Below the pieces are notes generated by a model. It saw only the letters and a program-made list of their open reading frames with translations. It did not search any database and was not told the origin of the DNA. From the NCBI GenBank assembly GCA_031373255.1, contig JANMMJ010000186.1, positions 1 through 23,362 of the forward strand: a stretch of 23,362 bases of DNA, in the 5' to 3' direction. The position numbers were made by a program, and so were the translations under genes. Position 1 is the first letter of the stretch, and each line of letters opens with the position of its first letter. Positions 1 through 6,486 of the stretch are shown one piece after another. This stretch comes from JANMMJ01 sp031373255. GTDB lineage: Bacteria; Pseudomonadota; Alphaproteobacteria; Rhizobiales; Aestuariivirgaceae.

Positions 1-672
1 TGGGACAGAGTCATCGAGAGAAATCAGGCAGCACTCACCCGCATCGTGGCGATGCTTATCGCCATGGTGGAAATGGGAAGTGGTGCCATGGTGGTGCGGC
101 TTCCACCGTCTCTCTACCGCGCGGTGTCGCGCATGTTGCTCCCAACCGAATCGGCGGTGCGCCGCCTGATTGCCATCGCAGCACGCGGGCTCAAGGTGAA
201 ACCCGCTCCAGTCCTTCCAATGTCCAAGGGGCTTGCTTTCGTGGGAAAGGGCGGCGGACAGATCGCGTTTCAGCTGTTCGACACGCGCCAGCGGTTCAGC
301 CGCAACAGCCAAAGGCTTGCCGCCGCAAATCCTCGCATCCACGTCTTTGCAGACAGTCCGCTCGTCCCGTTGTTCCAGCCCCGGCCAGTTGAGAGCCCTA
401 TCCTCCCGCAGTCGGATGACACTATCGACGCGACGCGACTTGGCCGCCGTCTCGCTGCGGTGAAGATGGCGCTCGACAACCTGCCGCAACAAGCCAGGCG
501 TCTGGCGCGCTGGAAAGCCCGGCGCAACCGGATGCATAAACCGACCTTCTTGTCGCCGTTCCGCCCCGGTCCGCCGCCCGGCCATCGCAAGGAGCCTCGA
601 GAGGAAATCGACTTTGTGCTGCGCGAGTGCCATGGGCTGGCCCGCGACGCGCTCTGCGAAGATACATCCTGA
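1..672 (+). CDS. Conserved hypothetical protein, 5' end outside the window
   Basis: The reading frame is open from the first base and ends in TGA, giving 223 visible residues; the start lies upstream, so internal Met codons such as the one at base 46 are probably not the true start. The visible protein is basic and Arg-rich, with no signal peptide or clear membrane segment. It has a Gly-rich patch (GKGGG) followed by a QLFDTRQRF stretch, a Pro-rich linker, a helical Arg/Lys/Gln-rich region, a PFRPGPPPGHR segment and a C-terminal ECHGLARDAL helix. From memory it resembles an uncharacterised protein recurrent in Rhizobiales, but I can assign no function. It converges with the ROK regulator, leaving 12 bases between the stops. 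Confidence that it is coding comes from its length, its protein-like composition, and the long minus-strand overlaps looking like shadows. Confidence 0.72.
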   Translation, partial: WDRVIERNQAALTRIVAMLIAMVEMGSGAMVVRLPPSLYRAVSRMLLPTESAVRRLIAIAARGLKVKPAPVLPMSKGLAFVGKGGGQIAFQLFDTRQRFSRNSQRLAAANPRIHVFADSPLVPLFQPRPVESPILPQSDDTIDATRLGRRLAAVKMALDNLPQQARRLARWKARRNRMHKPTFLSPFRPGPPPGHRKEPREEIDFVLRECHGLARDALCEDTS

Positions 673-684
673 TCATATCCATCC

Positions 685-1923
685 TTATTGAGCCGCCTGC
701 AAGACATAGGCAGAACCCGGACGCGAAAACACTTCGCGATCGAGATAGCGCAGTGCCCCGGAGACGATGCCATCGACAATCATGTCGCGGTTCCATGCAG
801 CCACTTCGATTTCGAGGCCGGACCTGAGATCGGCAACGAGTCCTTCGTTCAACCCCTCGTGAATTGCCTCTTCCATCAGCGGAAAGGCCCGCGTTCCGGG
901 ACCGGCAAAGAAGATTTTTTCAGGACTGAGCAATGCCACGACCCGGGCGATGCCAAAGCCTAGCGCCAGGCCTGCGTCACGAAATGCTTTGCGAGCCGCC
1001 GGCTGCCCAGCCCGTGCTTCATCTTCGATCCGCCGCATGGCGCTGTCCGGCACTGCCGTATGCGGCGCCTCGGCACTTTCAAGACCCGTGGCCGCGCGGT
1101 GAATGCCGTAATTGGCCGCGTAGGCCTCGATGCAGCCCTGCTGTCCGCAGCGGCACAGCCGTCCATGGGGCATATGATTCATATGTCCGAATTCGGCCGC
1201 CGATCCTCTGCTGCCGCCATAAATCGATCCCCCGATAATCAGCCCCATGCCAATGCCCGGGCCGACATAGACCACCGCCGCGGTGCCGGAAAATCGCGCC
1301 AGTTCGCCACTCAACAGGAACTGGGCAATCATATTGGCGTCGTTGGCGAAAGAACATGTGACGCCAAAAGCTTGAAACAGCGGTGCTGCAATTGGAATAT
1401 TGCGTGCCTTGAAGGCTGGGCTCCACACAATGGTTCCCTGGTTCATATCCGCGAAGCCCTGCACCGCCACGCCGATGTGCCGGAGGCGCTTGCGGTCAAT
1501 GCCGGCCTTTTCGAGATAAGCCGCTGCTTCCTTGGCGATATGCTGGCCGAACCGTTCACCTTCGGCTTCAAAGGTGGCGATATGAACCACCGAACGATCG
1601 AGCACGGTTCCCGAAAAATCCGAAAGAGCGAAATCAATTTCGTCGATCGAAATCTTGATGGCCAGGACCAGTGCGGCATCGGGATTGAGTTCGAGTCGAA
1701 CCAGCGGCCGTCCGGGGCCGATCTTCGCCAGCTGCTGCAAATCCTCCTCGGAGGCCCGGACGATTTGCTCCTCGATAAGGTCGCTCGAAATCGACGTTAT
1801 CGTGGCAGGGCTGAGGCCCGTGGCCCGGCCAAGCTCCACCCGCGCCAGCCTGCCGTCCCGGCGCAGCGTTGCCAGGACAAGGCCGCGGTTCTGCCGCCTG
1901 ATTTGCTCACTGTCGGCTTTCAC
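685..1923 (-). CDS. ROK-family transcriptional regulator, divergent from the sugar ABC operon
   Basis: Predicted sugar-responsive repressor or activator of the ROK (NagC/XylR/Mlc) group. With a GTG start the protein is 412 residues, the usual ROK regulator length, and begins VKADSEQIRRQNR just before the helix-turn-helix (about residues 26-52, RVELGRATGLSPATI). The C-terminal ROK domain keeps FANDAN (about 192-197, with the sugar-binding Asp), the glycine loop GPGIGMG and the zinc motif CRCGQQGCIE (Cys257, Cys259, Cys264) preceded by EFGHM. The N-terminal ATP-binding loop of true sugar kinases (DxGxT) is degenerate here (AIKISIDE), which fits a regulator rather than a kinase. The frame stays open upstream to an ATG at 2001 (438 residues), but that extension would cover the promoter region. 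A GGGAG lies about 12 bases before the GTG. Divergent orientation suggests it controls the transporter genes next door. Confidence 0.88.
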   Translation of the reverse strand: MKADSEQIRRQNRGLVLATLRRDGRLARVELGRATGLSPATITSISSDLIEEQIVRASEEDLQQLAKIGPGRPLVRLELNPDAALVLAIKISIDEIDFALSDFSGTVLDRSVVHIATFEAEGERFGQHIAKEAAAYLEKAGIDRKRLRHIGVAVQGFADMNQGTIVWSPAFKARNIPIAAPLFQAFGVTCSFANDANMIAQFLLSGELARFSGTAAVVYVGPGIGMGLIIGGSIYGGSRGSAAEFGHMNHMPHGRLCRCGQQGCIEAYAANYGIHRAATGLESAEAPHTAVPDSAMRRIEDEARAGQPAARKAFRDAGLALGFGIARVVALLSPEKIFFAGPGTRAFPLMEEAIHEGLNEGLVADLRSGLEIEVAAWNRDMIVDGIVSGALRYLDREVFSRPGSAYVLQAAQ

Positions 1924-1957
1924 GCAGTACTGTCGCTCCCATTCGACGAGAAGGATG

Positions 1958-1986
1958 TTGACTCTTTTTGCCGTATGGAGCAAGAT
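1958..1986 (+). promoter_or_regulatory. Candidate sigma-70-type promoter for the sugar ABC operon
   Basis: TTGACT (1958-1963) is followed after 17 bases by CAAGAT (1981-1986). The -35 is good and the -10 is poor (three of six consensus bases). It lies in the gap between the ROK regulator and the binding-protein gene and would give a leader of roughly 120 bases. Assigned by eye only. Confidence 0.3.
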
Positions 1987-2052
1987 TTTTTCGGACGCCA
2001 AAATAAAACAATTTCGATCAACGTCCGCAGCCCAGGAACCGTGTCAGCCAGG

Positions 2053-2067
2053 TATTTCACCGGAATA
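2053..2067. promoter_or_regulatory. Imperfect dyad, possible ROK operator
   Basis: TATTTCACCGGAATA has five of seven symmetric positions matching around a central C, with AT-rich ends. It sits between the candidate promoter and the Shine-Dalgarno of the binding-protein gene, where a repressor site would be effective. ROK regulators commonly bind AT-rich inverted repeats. A 15-base imperfect dyad can arise by chance, so this is a weak call. Confidence 0.2.
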
Positions 2068-2098
2068 AAGTTGGCGTCCCGCGGATCTATAAGCTGTT

Positions 2099-2106
2099 GA
2101 GGAGGA
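2099..2106 (+). promoter_or_regulatory. Strong Shine-Dalgarno that sets the binding-protein start
   Basis: GAGGAGGA ends 8 bases before the ATG at 2115. The frame also offers a TTG at 2097, but that codon immediately precedes and partly overlaps this ribosome site. The ATG also gives a textbook signal peptide, so the ATG is the start. Confidence 0.8.
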
Positions 2107-2114
2107 CAACACGA

Positions 2115-3152
2115 ATGAAGCGCAGTATTTTCACGATTATGGCGGGCGCCCTGATGCTCGGCATGTCAACTGTGTCAGCCATGGCTGCCGGCAAGACCAT
2201 CGCGGTATCCTGGAAAACCTTCCAGGAAGAGCGCTGGAAGACCGATGAAGCAGCGATCAAGGCTGTTGTTGAAGCCGCCGGCAACACCTATGTTTCGACC
2301 GACGCGCAAACGTCGGCCCAGAAACAGGCTGCCGACATCGAAGGCCTGATCTCGCAGAAGGTCGACGTGATCCTGGTCGTCGCATTCGACTCGGATGCCA
2401 TCCTGCCGTCGATCAAGGCGATCAACGATGCTGGCATCAAGGCGATTGCCTATGACGTGCAGTTCGAAGATCCAAACGCCCTCTACATCACTTTTGACAA
2501 CGTCGGTGTCGGCCGCATCATTGCCCAGGAAGTCCAGAAGGCGAAGCCGGAAGGCAACTACGCCTTTATCAAGGGCGACAAGGGCGATCCGAACGCCACC
2601 TTCCTGTTCCAGGGCATGATGGAAGTGCTCAAGGAAGCCCTCGACTCCGGCAAGATCAAGAATGTCTGCGAGACATTCACCGACAAATGGGCTCCGGACA
2701 CTGCCCAGAAGAACATGGAACAGTGCCTGACCTCCACAGGCAACAAGGTCGATGCCGTGGCGGCGGAAAATGACGGTATGGCTTCGGGTGTTGTTGCAGC
2801 CTTGACCGCCCAGGGCATGGCCGGCATTCCGGTCGGCGGCCAGGATGGCGATCTCGCCGCCATCAACCGCGTTGCCCTTGGCACCCAGACGGTTTCCGTG
2901 TGGAAGAACTCCAAGGACCTCGGCAAGGTTGCCGGTGAAGCTGCCAATGCCCTCGCTGACGGCGCCGACATGGCCTCAATCGCCGGTGTGGCCAAGTTCT
3001 CGGGCGGCAAGAAGGGCGTGGAAATGAATTCCATCCTCCTCGCCCCGACACCGATCACCAAGGCCAACATCAATGTCGCCATTGAAGCAGGCCACATCAC
3101 CAAGGAACAGGCTTGCGCGGGCGTCGCTGCCGGCGCGGTCCCCGGCTGCTGA
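2115..3152 (+). CDS. Sugar ABC transporter periplasmic substrate-binding protein (XylF-like)
   Basis: Periplasmic receptor of a CUT2-type sugar importer, 345 residues. An N-terminal signal peptide (MKRSIF, a hydrophobic core, then VSAMAA) is probably cleaved near residue 24. The mature protein follows the XylF pattern: EERW near residue 38-41, AYD at 112-114, ITFDNVGVG at 125-133, PEGNY at 145-149, DKWAPD at 190-195, AEND at 217-220 and GQDGDLAAI at 242-250. The Arg that normally follows Asp in the sugar-contacting YDR motif is replaced (YDVQ), so the ligand may differ from xylose. Four Cys (185, 204, 334, 345) in an exported protein could form disulfides. It is the first gene of the operon and is separated from the permease by a terminator-like hairpin, which would leave the receptor in excess. 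Confidence 0.88.
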   Translation: MKRSIFTIMAGALMLGMSTVSAMAAGKTIAVSWKTFQEERWKTDEAAIKAVVEAAGNTYVSTDAQTSAQKQAADIEGLISQKVDVILVVAFDSDAILPSIKAINDAGIKAIAYDVQFEDPNALYITFDNVGVGRIIAQEVQKAKPEGNYAFIKGDKGDPNATFLFQGMMEVLKEALDSGKIKNVCETFTDKWAPDTAQKNMEQCLTSTGNKVDAVAAENDGMASGVVAALTAQGMAGIPVGGQDGDLAAINRVALGTQTVSVWKNSKDLGKVAGEAANALADGADMASIAGVAKFSGGKKGVEMNSILLAPTPITKANINVAIEAGHITKEQACAGVAAGAVPGC

Positions 3153-3175
3153 TTTGCGGCAGCTATGATAAAGTC

Positions 3176-3210
3176 AACCGCGCCGCTTGCAAAAGCGGTG
3201 CGGTTTTTCT
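3176..3210 (+). terminator. Intrinsic-terminator-like hairpin between binding-protein and permease genes
   Basis: Left arm AACCGCGCCGCTT (3176-3188), GNRA-type loop GCAA, right arm AAGCGGTGCGGTT (3193-3205). This is a 13-bp stem whose only irregularity is one G-U pair, running directly into TTTCT. It begins 23 bases after the receptor stop codon and ends 30 bases before the permease ATG. It probably acts as a partial terminator and mRNA 3'-end stabiliser inside the operon. Confidence 0.8.
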
Positions 3211-3240
3211 TTAAGTAGAGGCCGGAAACCGGAGACAGCC

Positions 3241-4647
3241 ATGGCAAACGCATCGAGCAGCAGTCAAAACCCCACCTTGCAGCAGGAAGGCCCGGTGAAG
3301 CGTTTCTTCCGCGCTACCGAAATCGATGCCCGCATGCTGGGCATGATCGCGGCGCTGGTGCTCATCTGGTGCGCCTTCGACATCGCCAGCGGCATCTTGC
3401 GCGGCAATTTCGGCGGCCTGCTCGGCGGCTCGTTCCTGACTCCTCGGAATCTCTGGACCCTTCTCGTTCAGACATCATCTATCGCTGTTATGTCCACCGG
3501 CATGGTGCTGCTGATTGTCATGCGGCAACTCGATCTTTCGGTGGGCTCCATGCTCAGCCTCGTAGCTGTGTCCGGAGCGGTGCTCCAGGTCTTCAAGCTT
3601 GTGCCGGTTCTTGGCGTCGGCCATCCGGCCATCTGGATCATTGCCGTTGTGGCCTGCATCGCGCTTGGCACGCTGGTGGGAGCCTTCAACGGAGCGATCA
3701 CGGCTTACGCAAAGATCCCGGCCTTCATCGTCACGTTGGGCGGTTTGCTCGCTTACAGCGGCCTCGCCTTCTACTTGGCCAAGGGCGAAACTGTCGCTCC
3801 CATGGACAAGACCTACGAAATATTCGGTGGCGGTATTCCGATCAGCTGGCTCGGCCCTTTCTGGAGCTGGTTGCTGGCGGCGTTGGTTTGCGCGGCGATC
3901 GTGTTTGGCATTTTCAACGGCCGCCGCCAACGCCTTCGTTTCAAGTTTCCACTGCGGCCGGTCTGGGCAGAGATAACTCTTGCAGCGCTCGGCAGCGGGG
4001 CGGTCCTCGGAACGACGCTTGTGATGAACTCCTACCCATGGCCCTTTAAGCTCATCGAAAACTATGCGAAGGCAAACAACGTCCCAATACCGCCAGGAGT
4101 CGAAAACAAGGATGGTAGCGCCATCTGCACGGCCGGTGAACAGGTGGTGCGCTGTGCCGAGGGCCTGATCTATTACACCGGATATTCCGTCCCGGTCCTG
4201 ATCGCACTCATTGTCGGCATTCTCATGTCATTCCTCGCTACCCGCACCATGTTCGGGCGCTACGTCTACGCCATCGGCGGCAACCCGGAAGCCGCCGAAC
4301 TTGCCGGCATAAATACCAAGTTCATGATCGTGAAGTGTTTCGCGCTGATGGGAGCGCTCGTCGGTATCTCGTCCATTATCTCATCGGCCCGCCTCAATGC
4401 CGCTACCAACGCGTTGGGGGGTCTGAACGAGCTCTATGTGATTGCCGCCACCGTCATTGGCGGCACGTCGCTGGCGGGTGGTGTCGGCACAATCTACGGC
4501 GCCATGATGGGCGCATTGCTGATGCAGTCCATCATATCGGGCATGTCGCTCCTCAACCTGCCCGCGGCTTTTCAGAACATCGTGGTAGGCGTGGTCCTCG
4601 TGCTCGCCGTCTATCTTGACCAACTCTATTCCCGCCGCGTGAAGTGA
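3241..4647 (+). CDS. Sugar ABC transporter permease (XylH-like, extended)
   Basis: Inner-membrane permease of the importer, 468 residues, longer than compact CUT2 permeases (about 320-400). Hydrophobic segments start near residues 33, 78, 130 and 160, with others near 205, 243, 315, 363, 395 and 443. The family motif MRQLDLSVGSM (about 94-104) and the cytoplasmic ATPase-coupling motif GGNPEAAELAGI (about 346-357) are present, as is GGTSLAGGVG near 407-416. Between residues about 225 and 312 an added section holds a basic loop, a membrane segment and a polar stretch with two Cys (296 and 305). The ATG is preceded by a GGAGA ribosome site; an upstream in-frame TTG at 3187 falls inside the terminator hairpin and is rejected. 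The ATPase start codon follows the stop by 11 bases. Confidence 0.9.
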   Translation: MANASSSSQNPTLQQEGPVKRFFRATEIDARMLGMIAALVLIWCAFDIASGILRGNFGGLLGGSFLTPRNLWTLLVQTSSIAVMSTGMVLLIVMRQLDLSVGSMLSLVAVSGAVLQVFKLVPVLGVGHPAIWIIAVVACIALGTLVGAFNGAITAYAKIPAFIVTLGGLLAYSGLAFYLAKGETVAPMDKTYEIFGGGIPISWLGPFWSWLLAALVCAAIVFGIFNGRRQRLRFKFPLRPVWAEITLAALGSGAVLGTTLVMNSYPWPFKLIENYAKANNVPIPPGVENKDGSAICTAGEQVVRCAEGLIYYTGYSVPVLIALIVGILMSFLATRTMFGRYVYAIGGNPEAAELAGINTKFMIVKCFALMGALVGISSIISSARLNAATNALGGLNELYVIAATVIGGTSLAGGVGTIYGAMMGALLMQSIISGMSLLNLPAAFQNIVVGVVLVLAVYLDQLYSRRVK

Positions 4648-4658
4648 AGGAAGCAGTC

Positions 4659-5435
4659 ATGACAAACACACCGCTTGTCGAGATGCGCGACATCTCCATC
4701 GCCTTCGGCGGCATCAAGGCCGTCGACCATGCAAGCTGCGATCTCTTTCCCGGCGAAGTCGTCGGGCTTCTGGGCCACAATGGCGCGGGCAAGTCGACGC
4801 TCATCAAGATTCTTTCGGGAGCCTACAAACGCGACCACGGCGACATCATGGTTGCCGGAGAAAAGGCGGAAATCAATAATCCGCGCGATGCCAAGAAGTA
4901 TGGCATCGAGACGATTTACCAGACGCTGGCGCTCGCCGACAATGTTGATGCCGCGGCGAATCTTTATCTGGGCCGCGAGCTCAAGACTGCTTTTGGCACC
5001 TTGGACGATGTCGCCATGGAGGCTGAATGCCGCACCGTGATGCACCGGCTCAACCCGAACTTCCGCCGCTTCAAGGAGCCGGTTTCGAAGCTTTCGGGCG
5101 GCCAGCGCCAATCGGTGGCAATCGCCCGGGCCATTCACTTCAACGCCCGCATTCTGATCATGGATGAACCCACCGCTGCACTTGGGCCTCAGGAGACGGC
5201 CCAGGTCGGCGAACTCATCAAGCAGCTCAAGGCAGATGGCATTGGCATCTTCCTCATCAGCCATGACATCCACGACGTTTTCGATCTGGCCGATCGAGTT
5301 TGCGTAATGAAGAACGGCAAGGTGGTGGGAAGCGCCCATGTCAAGGATGTGACCAAAGACGAAGTTCTTGGCATGATCATCCTCGGCAAATGTCCGCCGG
5401 GCGCCACACCCGGCCCGGGAGCTCTGAGCGCTTGA
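4659..5435 (+). CDS. Sugar ABC transporter ATP-binding protein, single domain (XylG/FrcA-like)
   Basis: Cytoplasmic ATPase that powers the importer. It is 258 residues and contains one nucleotide-binding domain, as in rhizobial FrcA-type proteins, instead of the tandem pair in enterobacterial XylG, so it presumably works as a homodimer. Walker A GHNGAGKS is at 39-46, the Q-loop around Gln88 (IYQTLAL), signature LSGGQ at 145-149, Walker B ILIMDEP at 165-171 and the switch His at 202 (SHD). The chosen ATG has AAGGAAG just upstream; a GTG at 4644 in the same frame overlaps the permease stop and is less likely. A Pro/Gly-rich tail (about residues 246-256) ends the protein. It is the last obvious transporter gene. 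Confidence 0.92.
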   Translation: MTNTPLVEMRDISIAFGGIKAVDHASCDLFPGEVVGLLGHNGAGKSTLIKILSGAYKRDHGDIMVAGEKAEINNPRDAKKYGIETIYQTLALADNVDAAANLYLGRELKTAFGTLDDVAMEAECRTVMHRLNPNFRRFKEPVSKLSGGQRQSVAIARAIHFNARILIMDEPTAALGPQETAQVGELIKQLKADGIGIFLISHDIHDVFDLADRVCVMKNGKVVGSAHVKDVTKDEVLGMIILGKCPPGATPGPGALSA

Positions 5436-5491
5436 CGTCACTCGACGGTCTTGCTGGGTTGAATTTGCTGCGAACAGGTCTGTAGTTTGTC

Positions 5492-6439
5492 ATGCCAAGA
5501 CGGCGCGTAGGGATCATAGGCTCAGGGCTGATCGGCAGATCCTGGGCAATCGTGTTCCTGCGGGGTGGTTGCGAAGTCCTGCTTCATGACGCCGATGCAG
5601 GCCAGACTGAAAAAGCGCTGAAATGGATTGACGAGTCGCTCTCCGACATGGAGCAGGAGGGCCTGATTGGCAACGCCGAATGGCTCCGGGGCTTTGTGAA
5701 GCCGGCCGCCACAATGGCTGAGGCGGTCGCATCTGCCGACTATGTGCAGGAAAGTGTCGCCGAACTGATCGAGGTCAAGCATCAGGTTCTGGCGGAGCTT
5801 GACCGGCTCACCCCTATTGCTGCTGTGATCGGCAGTTCGACTTCGGCTTTCATGCCGTCGCTGCTCTTTGGCGGTCTGTCGGGACGCCACCGGTTTGTCG
5901 TGGCGCATCCGATGAACCCGCCGCATTTGGCACCCGTTGTCGAGATTTGTGGAGCCTCCTTCACCTATCCTGAGACAATCGCCTTGACGCGGGGATTGAT
6001 GGAGGCGTCAGGACAGGTTCCCGTGATGGTGAACCACGAGATCGACGGCTTCATTCTCAACCGGCTCCAGCTCGCGGTTCTGAATGAAGCATTTCGCTTG
6101 GTGTCGGGTGGCTTTGTATCCGCCGACGATCTCGATCAAACCATCAAGAATGGACTGGCGCTGCGCTGGAGCTTCATGGGGCCGCTTGAAACCATCGATT
6201 TGAATGCCCCTGGTGGTACAGCTGACTACATTGCCCGTTACGGCGCTGCAATCCGCAGGATTGGCAAGGATATGGCGTCCCAGCCGGATTGGCCCGACGA
6301 TGTTGCAATCGGATTAAACGACGCCCGGCGCCGCAAGGTTGCCTTGGACAACCTTGAAAATGAAGCACGCTGGCGCGATCGGCGCTTGATGGCCCTGGCT
6401 CGCCACAAGCGCGAAGCGGCAGAGAAATTCGGTAAATGA
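5492..6439 (+). CDS. Lambda-crystallin / L-gulonate 3-dehydrogenase-like 3-hydroxyacyl-CoA dehydrogenase family protein
   Basis: NAD-dependent oxidoreductase of 315 residues in the 3-hydroxyacyl-CoA dehydrogenase family. The Rossmann motif GSGLIG is at 10-15. The Ser-rich SSTSAF (115-120), HPMNPP (His139), Glu151 and GFILNRLQ (Asn190) match the catalytic Ser/His/Glu/Asn set of the family. The later segment DLDQTIKNGLALRW followed by GPLETIDLNA closely resembles mammalian CRYL1, which oxidises L-gulonate. It starts 56 bases after the sugar ATPase on the same strand, so it may belong to that operon and act on a sugar acid derived from the imported compound. That is inference, because many bacterial members are annotated generically or act on other beta-hydroxy acids. 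The ribosome site is weak. It converges on priA with 47 bases between the stops and no clear terminator. Confidence 0.8.
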   Translation: MPRRRVGIIGSGLIGRSWAIVFLRGGCEVLLHDADAGQTEKALKWIDESLSDMEQEGLIGNAEWLRGFVKPAATMAEAVASADYVQESVAELIEVKHQVLAELDRLTPIAAVIGSSTSAFMPSLLFGGLSGRHRFVVAHPMNPPHLAPVVEICGASFTYPETIALTRGLMEASGQVPVMVNHEIDGFILNRLQLAVLNEAFRLVSGGFVSADDLDQTIKNGLALRWSFMGPLETIDLNAPGGTADYIARYGAAIRRIGKDMASQPDWPDDVAIGLNDARRRKVALDNLENEARWRDRRLMALARHKREAAEKFGK

Positions 6440-6486
6440 GACCGACGCATCGATGAAAATTCCGCTTGGTTCCGGGCGTGAACTGA

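Noticed and set aside
270..796. Minus-strand frames opposite the first gene and the end of the ROK gene
   Set aside because: Low-complexity Arg/Ser/Ala-rich translations typical of shadows. The plus-strand frame is open over the full segment and reads as a protein.
1060..2100. Long plus-strand frame opposite the ROK regulator
   Set aside because: It has no recognisable domain and mirrors a well-supported regulator on the other strand; it is a shadow.
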